A stretch of DNA of 64,000 nt from Bidens hawaiensis (lineage: Eukaryota > Streptophyta > Magnoliopsida > Asterales > Asteraceae), in NCBI GenBank assembly GCA_021521415.1, contig JAIQDT010005440.1, forward strand, positions 124,001-188,000. The letters run 5' to 3'. The position numbers and the translations under genes were made by a program. The notes under the pieces are model-generated. The model saw only the letters and a program-made list of their open reading frames with translations. It had not been told where the DNA came from and ran no database searches. Shown here piece by piece: positions 10,948-24,591 of the stretch. The first letter of the stretch is position 1, and each line of letters opens with the position of its first letter.

Positions 10948-12284
10948 AGAATTCATAGTACCTAGAATAGTGAAGATTGAAGAACAACAAAAAGGGTACC
11001 AGATAAGCTAAAGATTTGATGCTGAATACTTGAATTGGAGAAATAGAATTACATACCCACTTCGATTTGATGAAGTTATTGCCTAGAACTCACACCACAA
11101 GATCAAAAGATGAGGTTGAATTGGAAATAAACATCGGTTTCGGTCAATTGCATAGGACCGACAAACCGAACAGATGAAAGACCGAAACCCGACACACTAC
11201 ACAAGGCCCAGTAATCAGTCCGAAGAATTTGTATATATAGGGTATCGGGTCGGGTCGGGTCGGTCTTTACGCGGGTCGGGGTCGGTCTTTACGCGGGTCG
11301 GGTCGGGTCGGGCTTCCAATGTTGCACACCCCTAGGTATTATTTGGTTTTTGAGGTGTTTGGGATTCTTTATTTTACCTCCTTATAACTTTTTGTCAAAA
11401 GTTAATAACATAATATCCTGACTTATTAACTTATCCTTTCACAAAATAAAGAATTCCAACAACTTATTAACTTTTCAAAAAGTATGAGTTAGAAGTTGGT
11501 GAAAATAAGCAATTCCAAACACCTCCTATATACTATTTATAGGGAACCTTTTGAAAGTCTGGAAGAAACGATTTGTGGACCGTTGGATATAAGGAGTTCT
11601 TGATAATGAAAAACCAGTTATTCAAGCAAAATTCTCTAACATTAACAAAATGTAATATTTTTATGATAAAAATTGGGTCTTGATGTTTAAATTATTTAAG
11701 CTAACATTTCTATGGTGTTTGAAATATCCTCTTAGCACACAAAAATTCAAGACCTCTGTAGTTATCTTCAAGTAATTTCTATTGCCACGCTTATGCTTGT
11801 TGAGGGATTGTAATATTCAAATTCAAACACTTACATTGTTTCTGTGAATGTTATCCCTATCAAGTATTAGAGATGACTTTCTATTCCTTGCATAGAAATA
11901 GCCGCGATTACTACCAACATCACAGGGAAGATAAAACACTCGTCACTAACAAGACTAGTAAGACAAGAAATGGCGATCGTTACTTTGTCAAGCGATTTAA
12001 ATTGCCGGTATTGAAGACAAAACTTTTGATGAGGACATAGCTTAGGACGGAAGGCTACTTAAATTACTTGTGTTTATGTGTTGCACTACCTCTACTTTAA
12101 ACTGAATCATTATTATGTTGCTACTGACAAAAACTTATCAACAAATATTTTCTTGGTAAACATGTAACCAGCTATATACTATATACTGAGCAGTTGAAAT
12201 AACCCTAATAAGATTGATTTACTGCATTACGAGTACAAACGTTTTCACAAAACAAAACAATTTTTAAGACATGAATAACTGTCA
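10948..12284. other. Intergenic DNA with a MITE
   Basis: No gene recognised. Contains a (GGGTC)n array at about 11240-11312. A short inverted-repeat element lies at about 11352-11526, with ends gaggtgtttgggattcttta on the left and, inverted, gaggtgtttggaattgctta on the right. The remainder is AT-rich with no features. Confidence 0.5.
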
Positions 12285-15200
12285 CTACAACTCTTCAACT
12301 TCGATAGAAAACCCACATCGACACTGTTTTGTCCTCATCGAACTCTCAACATCAGAACCAGGATCATTTGCCAAAAACACATGTTCATGGTCTTCTTCAA
12401 ACAACGGCTGTGGCACAAAATCAGGTTGACCAACATCTTCATTTGCTGGGTCAGATATCGGTTTCTGCATATCCTCCCTTGTCTGATGAAACACATCATT
12501 TGTTTTTTTAATATCATTTGCAGGTTGCAAAGAATTTCCCTCTGTGTATCGGTTATTCAATCTTTGTCGAGTAATTATTGATGAAAGAAGCTGATACCAC
12601 CTCGATAGTGCTTGAGCTTCGTTCTTCCTTCTCTCTTCTTCTCCCCTTCTCTCTTCTTCTTCTGCATATGCCTACAAAACCAGAATTTATAAAATTATGA
12701 AATAATAAATAGAGTTCAATACTGTTTTAGTCTGTGGTTTGACTCAAATAACCCTTTCAGTCCATTAGTTAAAATTTGACTTTTTAGTAAACTAGTTTTA
12801 TTATCGTATCAGTTAAAGTCCAGTCCTCTAACCCCATCCAAATTTTCTATTAACTTTTAAATACCCTTATATTGCACATATGGTATTAGTATATATACTT
12901 TATATTTAACTGGGCCAAAAAGATTTTATTATTTTGGCTAAGTAACACAAATATCTAAGGTATATTGGTCATTTAATAAAAAATTAACAGAATATTTGGA
13001 TGGGTTAGTGGGCTGGACTTTAATTGATACAAAGTGAAACTACTGGACTAAAAAAGTCAAATTTAAACTATGGACTAAAAAGGTTATTTGGGCCAAACCA
13101 CAAAGGACTAAAACGTGTGTAACTCTAATGTATATGACATCAAAAGGTGATTAAGTTACCTCTAGAATTGTATTCTTAAATTCACTACACACCACAATTC
13201 CATTAAATACGGGAAGGGAACGACCATTACGGAATTCAAATCCAACCATTGCAGGTGCATAATCGATCTCCAACTTCTTTGCTATAGACCAGATTCTTGG
13301 AAACCCTAAGTGCACGGTTCCCGGGGGCAAACACTTCTCGGACCACACATCTACTTGCCCGCGGTCATTCTATACACCAATGTAGCAAACAATACGTTAT
13401 AAAAATATAACCATTATAATCATAATCAAAACAAAATGATTATGATTATGAGTTATGACCTTTGGCACAATCCCATTTTCTGCAGAAGGTAAACACAAGG
13501 GTTCGGTTTGCCATTTCCCATAAAGATCGATGGTGCCTCCGGGTCCTACATGATCATTTTCATCATCTTCATCGGCTTCTGGAGTTTTCAACTTGTTCAC
13601 TTTTGTTGACCGCTTCAACACCTTAACTGGAAGTTCATTGGCTTTTAACTGTAGCCCTTCACGCATCCATCTCTCTTTAGTGTGCAGCATTTGGACACAA
13701 GCTCTCGGGTAAACAGAATGACCTGAACAAAACCCTAAAACCGGGCCCTTCGGGTGAAGAATTTGGTACTTTGTAAGCCACCTTTCAAGAGCATATAAAT
13801 GATGGTTTTTATACGCCTGGATACATATTAATAACAATATTAATAAATCATATAAATGCATAAACTAAAAGCATCATACTTTATGCACCTAACCTGTTGA
13901 TTAGTTGGAAGTGGCTCGGTTAATGCTTTGGTCTCAAGCTCCATATCTTCAATAGACATTCTGCTAGTGCCTGATCAAGTACCAAAAGTATTCAATTTGG
14001 TTTAATATAATAATACAATAACTATTCATTATCAAAAAAAGATCACACCTTCAGTTGCTCTAGACTCCAAATCTTTAAGTGGCATCAACACCGCGTCCCA
14101 CCAAGTCGAGTTAACTCGATGTGAAGCTATCTTGTACCACTTTGCACAATACCTGAAAGGACAATACTACCCTTGTTATTTTAGTTTGTTACATAACTAA
14201 CAACTACAGAGTTAGTTAGACTTGTAAAATCTAGATATATAGCTAATAGATGTTTATATATGTTATTTCTTGTTTGTGATTAACCTAATCATGATAAAAG
14301 CTTAGTCACTCACAATTTTCTCTCTCTCTCTAAACTCAACTGATCACAGTTTCGTTACCTGCGAGTCACGTCTTTAGCTCCTTGACCAACGAAAGCAATT
14401 ACATATCTCAAGTTAGTTTTACATGCAGCAGCTGCAGCTTCTACTTTGTGTTCACCATCAACAATTGCATTTACTGCATCAACATGAACCCATTTGCCAG
14501 TTGAAGAACTCTTTCCACTGCAGTAAACTTCTGCCCAATATAATGGAGCTCCTGTTTTTCTTGATGAACCAATTGCAGTAGAAATGTCCTGAGATTCTTC
14601 AAATTTGACTTTTTTCAATCTCTTGAAAGGAGATAAACTTGAAGTGCTAATATTAGAACTTTTAGCATAATTGTCAAGATTGCTTTCAGAAGTCTGTGCT
14701 GCAGTTGCAGCAAGCGCCATTTCCATCTGCAACTCAAACTCAATATCCCCTTTCCTCTTTGATCCCTCAGAAGGACCCGTGCTCTTTTCATTTGACTGGT
14801 CAACAATGGGAATGTCTGAATCTTGAGGGATTGTTTGACTCTGACTTTGACCTAACTTTTTTATTTTCTTTTGGCTTGAAACTTTTGTAGAAGATGTAGA
14901 AGCCTCATTTGATCGAGTCACCATGATCGTTGATGAGTCAAATACACCCTTATTAGATTTTCTTCCTTGAGACATATTATCACATTTATCAGCATCTGGC
15001 TTCAAGGATGCAGCATCTAAAATGGATACAAATCTGAAAAACCCAAAATAACCCTTTTTGTTATTAACAAAACCACATATTCTAAGAGAATTAAATTTTG
15101 AAAACCTTACCGTGTTGGAAAATTCAATGCTCTAAATAGTGCAACAGATAAAGCAGCCACCTGCAACAATATTGATCAAAAATTGGTCATAGTTCATATG

Positions 15201-17621
15201 TGAAAATATTCAGAGAATTAATGTATCCATTTCTTCATACCTCCTCTGGAGTCCCCACATGGGTTTCAAGAGCCTTAGCTAAAGCTAATTGGAAGGGTAT
15301 TTCACTGCTTGAAATGCTGGCGTGGAAGTTACTATGGAACTACAAGTAATAAAACAACAATTATAACAGTTTTAAACTAATTCGAAGAGTATAAAAGTTA
15401 AACAAAGGAATAAGAAAGAAGTGTACCCAGTTGACTAAAGGAGTCAAAACATCCACTGTGAGGTTTGTGGCTTCTAATAACTTCAGCAATTTTGCAGGCA
15501 AAAGTGACAACAAGGCAGCCTGTTACGAAAAGAGATATAGTGCCACACAAAAAGTGCGCAAAACAATGTCAAGTGCAAGTAATAATTAAGAAAATAACCT
15601 GAATTAAAGGATCATCACAAGCACTATCAATCAATCGACCCCGTCCAATTAAACAGAGTAAATGTGCCCTGTGTACAAGCTCAGCCACTTCCTGTAACCA
15701 AAGAAAAGAAAACAACTTTTAACTAAACAGAATTTTTTAACATTTATTATGTTGTTGACCAAGATAATTATTAACATTAACCTTTTCTTCAGCAGAAGCT
15801 CGACGTATAGGTTTCCGCTTAGCTGTACCAGGTGATGAATCAAACTCAATAGTGATATCCTTGTTTACATAACCTGGATTATTATTTTCAGAATTCAAAT
15901 TGGGATTTGATCCATCTTCCCAATCTGAATCAGCCATTACATCTTCCACTTCAGACTTATTAGCTTGCTGAGGACTTCCATCATTTGTGTCAGCTTCAAC
16001 TTGTTTTTCCTTCTCCTTTAACTGGAAAATGAAACGATGATTAAGATCAATGATAAGCAGTAACAAATAAGAGCCATTTCTTTGCATGCTTGCAAGTTGA
16101 AGTAAAATAACTAACCTTATCAGCAGTCTCCCAACTAAGAGTGTGATTATCTTGTTTTTTTGACCCACGAGAACGGCGTGAACCGGCTTGTTTCAGAAAC
16201 TTGTTGACACCATCACGTGATGTACTAGCAAGATTGCCTGATACAGGGTTACTTCAAATATTTATAAAACTGCCTGTGAATCTAGTTCAGGATATACAGC
16301 AGGTTTAATGTGATTTGTAATCTAGATTTCACATTTTCAAAATATTTACCAGCTTTTACCTTAAGATGTCCTATCAGTATAGAAGACATAAATAAGAGTG
16401 TTTCACATCTAAGGGTGTTTCACAAACAAGCTAGATATGTTTCCTCATATTGTGTATGAATATCACTTTACATAGTATTTTGGCCCTTTAATGCTTTGGG
16501 TATCACATGATCAACTCTGGGATAATGTAAGAAACAAACACTTCAAGTATAAGGCACTAATTTAAGCAAAACTCAAAGAGATGAATTGAATATTGATTCT
16601 TTATACTTGTCTATAAGGTCAAGAAAATGTATCATATAAATAGATGCGCACCTTTTTCGTGCAAAAATGTAATTGTTCATGAAAAGTTAGTTACGCCCTG
16701 TTAATAAAAAATGGCACGTTCACTTTTGGAGAGAAAGATAGTTATAATCGAATTAACTCTCATTTATAACAATTTCATTTTTGCCACGACTATTTTGTTG
16801 AATTACATCAGATCTAAACGTCCGTGTAGAATTCAGTGTTTGGAAAACTTCAAAATTAAAACTTGGCCATGTTTTAATAATGAAATTCAGGCAAGTATAC
16901 ACAAAGCATGCATTTTACATATCCTACTTGCATTACTACAACTTGACTTGAATATCTTTGGCCTTATTTCACAAAGCCAATTACGTTAAAATACGTTGGC
17001 AATACAGCAATCACCAACATCAAGTATATAAATTATGTGGTCAAGTGGTAAACATGAACAAACCAATATGTTTTGCTTTTGTGTCGTGGCCCGGTTCCTT
17101 CCTCACTTCACCTTCACCTGCAAAATAAAATAAAAAAACCTAATTTTGACCAAACTGAATAGCATAAACTCGTAACACTAACTTAAGTTTTCTTTTTTTT
17201 CCTTCAAATTTATATTCTTACACCCAAGTGATTACAATAAAGTGGTAGGCAAACGGGCAACAAGCTGCGCCACAACCCCCTTTTGAATAGCCAAACCGAT
17301 TCTACTAAACACGAAGCGTTGAGTCTTAGGGGCCGAAAGATTACTATTCAAGGCCCGCTCAACCCTGGTCAGAAAATCTACAGCAGCCTCCGGGGCCCTT
17401 ATACAAATTTTATGACGATTTTGTATTTTCTTTGGCAAACAAATAGAATGCAAGGGCAGGGTGCCTAGCGCTTGTATAGTTTTCCAGAAATACGACATAT
17501 GTGAAATTACAGAAAAATGAAGTAGAAATTATTAAATTATAAATACGAATGATGCAGATTGTGGCGTATAATGCTTACCAGTGGATTGAGACTTCCGCTT
17601 GGCTTGGTTTCTGGTTGTCAT
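12285..17621 (-). CDS. RAD4: DNA repair protein RAD4 (XPC homologue), complete
   Basis: XPC/Rad4 recognises distorted DNA in global-genome nucleotide excision repair in the nucleus. Fourteen exons join in phase: 17579-17621, 17064-17117, 16116-16237, 15782-16021, 15599-15691, 15427-15519, 15241-15339, 15111-15160, 14359-15033, 14049-14152, 13894-13970, 13460-13816, 13160-13369, 12285-12671. They total 2604 nt, or 867 residues, close to the length I recall for Arabidopsis RAD4 (about 865). The transglutaminase-like domain spans about residues 215-515 (LALAKALETHVGTPEE, APLYWAEVYC, WVHVDAVN). The beta-hairpin domains cover about 555-740 (YALERWLTKYQILHPKG, then CLPPGTVHL and IDYAPAMVGFEFRNGRS). 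The C-terminus is acidic and ends in CRCGFSIEVEEL. All introns are GT-AG. The start MTTRNQAKRKSQS is basic, as expected for a nuclear protein. It is transcribed away from ALY. Exons 1-2 are less certain than the rest. Confidence 0.93.
12718..13127. mobile_element. Inverted-repeat MITE in the last RAD4 intron
   Basis: The left arm (gagttcaatactgttttagtctgtgg...) and right arm are inverted copies over about 150 bp, both carrying 'ttagtcc' blocks and 'tccatccaaat'. It lies entirely in the intron 12672-13159, so splicing can remove it. Confidence 0.7.
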
Positions 17622-18040
17622 AGATAGATAATCGGAGGATAAGCGAGACGGTGGCTGTTGAAGGCGTATGGTATTATTATAGGGCTACATGTGAGGCGGC
17701 TTGGGTTACTAAGCCTTTGCCCAGTCTTGACCAAATAATCATTCACGAATAGATTTAACTAATTTAATGAAACAAAAGACAGCTTAATCTTGATGAAAAC
17801 TAACGAAACTCACTGAAAACTTAACGTGAACTCTCATATATAACAAATGGAACCACCTAGGTCACTAAATACCGGTACCGGTATCAAATCGATCTTTAAT
17901 GCTTCGTCGACTTGAGCATCCGTCTTCGTGTTAATCTTGATCAGCGTGTATATACAATCTTAATTTTTAATATGATTTACGTTTCCAATATGTGTAATAT
18001 GTAATTAAAGCTTTGGAAGAGACACCTCCCCCCACCAAGA

Positions 18041-18992
18041 GATTTTTTTTTTCCGAGTAGTAGGTTTAAAAAGAAAAAAAGTGATTTTTAGGTGTCTGAT
18101 AATGGACCAAATGTATTTTAGGTATCCAGCCATCTGAGACGACTAGCCATCTGAGATGGCTGGATCACGTTTATCTCTCCTAATGGTGTTCCATTTAAGT
18201 GATGGCGTGCACATTTGTTGTGACTGGATCAGTCATCTAAGATGACTGGATCCAAATTTATTCCATTGAACATAATTTTGCAACGTGACATCATAAGATG
18301 AAACCATCCATCTGAGATAGTTGGATTGAACTCCGTATTTTCAATTACTGCAAGCTCGCGGGTGTACTGCAAAGATGATTTAAAAGTCATGAGAGTATAT
18401 CAATTATACAAGAAGAATTTTGATTTTACAAAGTAACACCAATATTCTTTTTCCTACATTTTTGTTCAACCTTTAACCTTCATGCATTCCACAAGTGCAA
18501 ATCGTCATTAAAAGTTAATTAATGTGAGGTAGCAACTTGAGAAATATAGGGAAAACGTATTGGTGTTCTTTTGTAGAATAAAATTATTATTGTATAATGG
18601 ATAAACTCTCGTGACTTCCTTTGTATAAAATAGTAAGTATAGTGTTCATAAGATGTCAGATACCATCAACTTATACTACATGACTTTGAAATCATCTTTG
18701 CATCTTCAAAAGAGTAAACCCACAAGTTTGCAATGATTGAAAATACAGAGTTCAATCCTACTATCTCAGATGCCTGGTTTCATCTTATGCTATCACATTT
18801 GGATCCAGCCATCTCAGATGGCTGATCCAGTCATAAAAAATGTGCACTTCATCACTTACATGGAACGCCACTAGGAGAGATAAACGCGAACCAACTATCT
18901 CAGATGGCTGGGCACCTAAAATCCATTTGGTCGATTGTTAAACACATAGAAACCATATTTTTCTTTTTAAACCTACTACTTTGAAAAGAAAT
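18041..18992. mobile_element. Mutator-like foldback element, 10 bp TSD
   Basis: About 950 bp with long inverted arms: both ends carry AGTAGTAGGTTTAAAAAG and then repeated CCATCTGAGATGG words. It is flanked by direct repeats cccaccaaga at 18031-18040 and 18993-19002. Long terminal inverted repeats with a 9-10 bp target duplication suggest a non-autonomous Mutator-like element; the superfamily is inference. No transposase is encoded. It lies in the shared upstream region of RAD4 and ALY. Confidence 0.75.
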
Positions 18993-19253
18993 CCCACCAA
19001 GATAATGTTGTTTAGGAAAAATAATGCAACCATGCAAAAAACAGTTCGTTTAAAAAGAAGGAACAAATATCATAGGCCATTTGTACAATGGAAGCCCGTG
19101 ACTTTCCTTATGAGAAGTCATGGGGTTCGAGTGTTACAAAAATATCATAGTTGAACCAAGGGTTTTATTATAGTGGGCTTTCGGGCGGTGGTTTCCTCTG
19201 AAATTGGTAGCGGACTAAGTCGTTTGCGACTATATGATCGCTATCAAGGGTAG

Positions 19254-20017
19254 GGCTGTAAACGAACCGAACGAACATGAACAAGGCTTTGTTCATGTTC
19301 ATTCGTTAAGGAAATAATGTGTTCATGAACGGTTCACGAACACTTACCGAATGATATCTTATATCCGTGCTCGTTCATTAAGGAAATGAATGTGTTCATG
19401 AACACAAACAAACATAAATAATCTACAGGGCCTAGAGGACCGATGTATTCATCAATGTGATTAATGAAAGCCTGTAAATGAAGCGAACAAACACAAACAA
19501 GGGCATATTCGCTCAATTAAAACTTTAAACGAATACAGACACTTAATCGAACACATATTTATGCTCATTGTCGTTTATTTAAAAAATGAACATTTGTATT
19601 CGTTTATTTAAGATCAAATGAACATAACTGAACAAAGATAATCGAACATAAATGAACACAAACAAACATAAACGAAAATCTTTAAATAAACACAAATTAA
19701 AAAATAAAAAACCTTTAAGTAGATAGCTCATTCTGATAATAATTAATTATTTTCTATTAATACAAAATGGACATAAATAACAGACATAAACGAACAAAAA
19801 TAAACAAACATAAATAAATAAACATAAACGAACATTCATGAACATAAACGAACGAACATAACATAAATGAACGAACATACCATGTGTTCATGTTCGTTCG
19901 TTTAACTAAATAAACACAAATTTTTTGTTCGTGTTCGTTTATTTATTAAATAAAGAAATTTCCCGTTGAACAATTCACGAATAATTCACTAAACATTCGG
20001 TTCGTTTACAGGTTTAA
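19254..20017. mobile_element. hAT-like non-autonomous element rich in GAACGAACA
   Basis: Terminal inverted repeats: left gggctgtaaacgaaccgaac, right (inverted) aaacctgtaaacgaaccgaa. The interior is a dense set of AACGAACATAAA-like words in both orientations. A clear TSD was not found, so the superfamily is inferred from end style only. Confidence 0.6.
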
Positions 20018-20100
20018 TCACGAGTGGCTTTTTGTAAACAGCTGAATCGGGTTTTGTTGGTAGGTTAAAAAAAAGGGAACGAATAAAATAGGAGAATTGA

Positions 20101-20320
20101 GTGGGCCCACCATGGCCTGTAGAAAACCCTAGCGCCATTTACCAATTTGTTCGACGTCAAACTTTACGATCTTTATTATCCCTCTCTATCTATCGCCTCT
20201 CTACCCAAACCCTAATTCAATCCCTTTGCTTTGTGCATCACAATCTCCATAAATCACAGCTTCTCATCATATAATCCTCCATCATATATCCTAGCGTCAC
20301 AGATCTGTGACCATCTAAAG
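20101..20320 (+). promoter_or_regulatory. ALY promoter elements and 5' UTR exon
   Basis: A palindromic GTGGGCCCAC (20101-20110; site II-type TGGGCC) is followed by two telo-box motifs, AAAACCCTAG (20123-20132) and AAACCCTAA (20207-20215). Site II plus telo boxes is characteristic of plant genes for growth and RNA-processing functions. A CT-rich leader ends at a GT donor after 20320. The intron runs to 21502, and 21503-21544 is the second 5' UTR exon, directly before the start codon. Confidence 0.65.
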
Positions 20321-20895
20321 GTAAATTTACGTTACCAGTTGATATCCTGTATGCTTTCTGTATATGTACAAATTAGCCGTTAGATTATCTCAGCAGCGTT
20401 ATTAATCTCACGTATACGGAGTCAATTAGGTTTTTGTTTCGTTATCTGTTGTGTAGTATGATTTTTGATTTTTTAACGGTAGATCTTGATTGCTTTTGCC
20501 CTAATTTTTGAGATATGAGCTTATTTGCTGCTTGCTACTGAAAAAAGGTAGATGAATGCTTATTAAAGCTTGTGATTTGAGTTTAATTTGTTTATTGAGA
20601 CTTGTGAATTTAGGATTTGTAAACAGGTATAACTAAATCAGGTGAGAACTAATAATTCTTCATTCATCAAACTTTTAGGCATCACTGCCGCAATGACATT
20701 TGATGTGATATTGTGATACATGCATATAATGCATTCGAAGATAGTTGTACTAAAATTTGAATGCCCATTGCTTTTTTCAAGGTAGATCTTGATTGTTTTT
20801 GTTTTAAATTTTGAGTTCCGAGCTTGTTTATTGCTAGCTACTGATCAAACATAGGTGAATGCCTGTCATATCTGTAGTTCATAAAAGTATTAGAC

Positions 20896-21232
20896 ATAGT
20901 TGTTAATAGCACTCATAGCATGCGCTATTGCGAATAGCGCAGAGAAGCGATGATCCAGCGCAATCTGATGTTTAACGCTCAATAGCGTTAGCGACAATTT
21001 GTTTTTTTTTTTAATATTAAAAACTGAATTTTTAGTAATCGGCCAAACAGCATCAATCTTCAGTAATTAATTCGTAAAAACTTAAATGCGTGAATTAAAG
21101 CCTATTTCTTTTTAAATAATTTTCTAATACGTTGTCGCTAAACATCAAATAGCGCCCACTATTTCATCGCTATCTCTACGTAGCGTATAGGTAGCTTGTT
21201 GCTATTGACTGCCATTTGCTATTAACAACGAT
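20896..21232. mobile_element. MITE in the ALY 5' UTR intron
   Basis: The ends 'tagttgttaatagca' and 'gctattaacaacgatgg' are inverted repeats; between them 'aatagcg' and 'cgctatt' words recur on both strands. It is confined to the 5' UTR intron. The ends resemble non-autonomous hAT elements, without a clear TSD. Confidence 0.6.
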
Positions 21233-21544
21233 GGTATTAGAACCATGGTATGCAGGAAGTTATTCATAGCCTTGTCAAGGCATTGAATGCCCAGACTCCA
21301 CAGTTTTAACTTGCAATATTTGTGATTCAGTGATTGTGTGTGTTTTACTTTACTTGGGAGTAGTTTAGTTTCTTTGTGATGATATGAGCTTGTTCATATA
21401 GATGATATTGTGATTTAGGTAGTTGTATTGTGAACATCTTCATTTACTGTCAACTTAATCAATATTGGATCTAGTTTTCTTATAAGTTTTGGTGTTTGAC
21501 AGGCTGTTTACTTCTGAAAGTAAGGCTGTGCAGTTTTCTTTGCA

Positions 21545-24370
21545 ATGGCATCTTTGGATATGTCGCTTGATGATATGATAAAGAGTAGGCGTACTACTGT
21601 TAGAGGTAGAGATCGAGGTCGTGGTCGGGCCCGTGGTGGCCGAGGTCAACAAAGGTCATTTGGTGGTGGAAGACCAACAGGGCCACCTCGCAGAGGTCCC
21701 CTTGCTGTCAATGCTCGGCCATCAGCTTATACTATTGCCAAGGCAAGCTTCAAATTTATGGATACTTATGCATTTGATTAAGAATTGAGTAGAAACCAAA
21801 CATGAGGACCTCATAACATTGTGCTAGAAATTCTAACGTGAGGAGTGTTTGATACCATCATCTTCATGGCAAAGTACATATCAGATCTGCTACTAAAGAA
21901 TTGTTACTCTCTACTTCATTTGAGTTGCATTGAGGGCTTTCTTATGCATCTGCTTGATGATACAAAAGTTCTTTGATGTTATTGCTGTGTTAGATTGCTT
22001 ACTTGCTTGCCACATCCTTTAAAGGAGCTTCATCATTTCAAATAACCAAAAGTCCAAACAGTAGAGGGGACAAAATTTTCTATACTCATTTCTAAATTCT
22101 AACACGTGCCTATCTATTTTTGGTCAATTTACTAGCATCAATACTATTTTTTGATGGTGGATGTATGATGGAATTTATTACTTTTTCTGGGATATATCAC
22201 CAGCAAAAGTATCAGTTACTCTCCTAGTTCATGGTGTTTTTGCAAAGGGGATTCCTTCGCGTGAACTTCAGAACTGGAGCTTGTTTCTATACAATAGCAA
22301 AACTTTTTGTGCAATGGGTTTAGTGTAGCTCCACATACCTCAATGTTATGAGTATTTCATCATTTCAATATTTGAATGTTTCTGGATTCATTCATGAAGA
22401 ACGGTGAATTGTTTAACTTATGGTAATAGACTGACTTTGTCCCAATTTGGACTTTTTTGGTATGCTTGCTTCAGTCTTTCCGCAAACCAAAGAATTCACC
22501 TTGGCAGCACAACTTGCTTGAAGAGAGTTTAACTGCAGCAGGTGTTCCCGGATTCGATAATGGCGCAAAATTAAACATTTCCAACTTGGACATTGGAGTG
22601 ACAAATTCAGATATTAGGGTACATCCTTACAACTTGTTTATATATGTATTTCACGTGCCTCGTTCTAGCAAGTTTTCTTTTTTTAGTTTTTTGATAATGG
22701 ATTTTAAACTATAGGAACTTTTCTCTGAGATTGGAGAGCTGAAAAGATATGCAATTCATTATGACAAACATGGTCGTCCAAGTGTAAGTTTTATGGAAAT
22801 GATAAATGTGATTGTGAAGGGTAAAAGTGTAAAATCAAATAATATCGTGTGTTCATTTTACAGGGCTCAGCTGAAGTGTTGTTTGCTAGAAGAAGTGATG
22901 CTTTTCAGGCATTAAAGCGGTATAACAATGTGCAATTGGACGGGAAGCCTATGAAGATTGAAATTGAAGGGTCCAACACTAAGGTTCCTGTTTCTGCTCG
23001 TGTCAATGTTGTTGGAGGTTTAAATGGCCAGAGGACGGTTGTGATGACGTATGTTATCTTTCACATTTCCTTTTATTCTTTTAAGACAAAATAAAAGATA
23101 ACCTTGCTTATGGAAGGTACTTTAATTATTTTAAAGCTAAAGATCTTTTTTTTGAGAAGAACTATTATCACAGAATTTTTTGTGACATCGGGACAGCTAG
23201 ATAATTTCGGCTTTAGACTTGGTTGGAAAGGAGAATTGCAGTTGAAAATACTGTTAAGTGCAAGACTTATTTTATGATTTTCTTTTTAAAGCATTAATTA
23301 TACAAAGCTAAATATGTTTGTGTGTTTTTACATCCCAATAAAGCAGTATTTGTTGCAATCTAGAATCTAACTTGAGCAGTAGTCTAATGCACCAACTTTA
23401 CAAATAGGCGAAATCCCCTTACTGATCTCTAAAACAATCAAATTATTGTATTTGACTCTCACAATTGCCAACTTAAACTTGATATAAAGTTCGCAATTGT
23501 TAGCAATTGATCTTGATCGTTTTGGACATCGACATGGAGTTTTTGTGAAGTTTGTGTTTTACATATTGCTTGATTTACATTCTAGTTGGCCACACTATGT
23601 ATTATTTTATCTTATGTAAAACACGTAACAGAAATTTTAGCTTTATATACATTGCTTTAAAGAATTCACAAAACAAGTCTCGACATATATAACACGTAGC
23701 TCATGGATTTACACTATTTTTGCCACTTTTTAAATATTTTTTACTGTTTCAATTTAAAGTCACACATGGATAACAAAGTATCATTCTAGTTTTATTTAAA
23801 CACATATATATGAAAATAACAATAATATTTTGGTCATTGTGTTGGGAACGCTTTGCTTTGTTGCGTTTTGTCCAAAGTTTGGATGCGCGTTGGGAGCGCA
23901 TGCCATGAATTTGGCGCAATGCGACGTGATCCTCGTAATAGCGCATCAGCACAATAAGCGCGCAATTTAAAAGATTGTGATTTAATGTAACATACTCCCT
24001 TGCAGGTCAAGAATGGGCCGAGGTAGAGGTGCTACTGCAGCTAATCGTTCATTTGGGTACGCACCTTGTGATGGTTTTTACCTTTTATTTTGTTTCTTTT
24101 TAAAACCATAAATTTTAATATCGTTTGGTTTCATGAGAAAAGTTTTGATTGTGTATACTGGTTTGTGTTTTTAGGCAGAGACACGGTGGAGGTACAAGGA
24201 ACGGTCGTGGTGGTATGATAAACACACGTGGCGGCAGTGTTGGTGGTCGTGGGCGAGGTCGTGGTCAAAGTAGTGGTCGGGGTCGCGGTCGAGGCAGGAA
24301 GCCAGCTGTGGACAAGTCGGCTGATGAACTCGATAAGGAACTCGAGAACTACCATGCTATGCAGAGTTAG
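21545..24370 (+). CDS. THO complex subunit 4 / ALY mRNA export factor (ALY3/ALY4 type)
   Basis: ALY proteins couple splicing to mRNA export in the nucleus by linking UAP56 and mRNA. Six coding exons join in phase: 21545-21742, 22475-22618, 22715-22783, 22864-23048, 24006-24056, 24175-24370, giving 280 residues. The N-terminus LDMSLDDMIKS is the UAP56-binding motif, followed by an RGR-rich stretch and RRGPLAVNARPS, typical of the ALY3/ALY4 branch. One RRM spans about residues 98-175 (RNP2 LNISNL, RNP1 region GSAEVLFA). The C-terminus is Gly/Arg-rich and ends in DKELENYHAMQS. The first coding intron starts with GC (AAG|GCAAGC); the other four coding introns are GT-AG. The last exon and intron 5 also lie inside the duplicated block. 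Confidence 0.95.
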
Positions 24371-24591
24371 TTATTTCTCGAGTTTTTTTTAAAATTTGAT
24401 TAGTGGTTGAAGCTTTCTGCTTGTGGAGTAAATTTGGTTGTTTTAACTTTGATTGCATGCTTCTAAAGGTAGAATCTTGATATTGTTCTTGGTATTATTT
24501 TTTTACAGAACATAGAATCCTTGTATATGGTTGTGTTTTATTTATCTTCTTATAACGCTACATCAACTTTATTGCATGCAAATGGTATAAA

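Noticed and set aside
12587..12599. Sequence resembling a tRNA-Met primer-binding site
   Set aside because: It is inside RAD4 exon 14 and encodes RWYQ; there is no adjacent LTR.
17232..17498. 88-codon minus-strand frame in RAD4 intron 1
   Set aside because: It does not join in phase with exons 1 and 2, which splice well directly; no family recognised.
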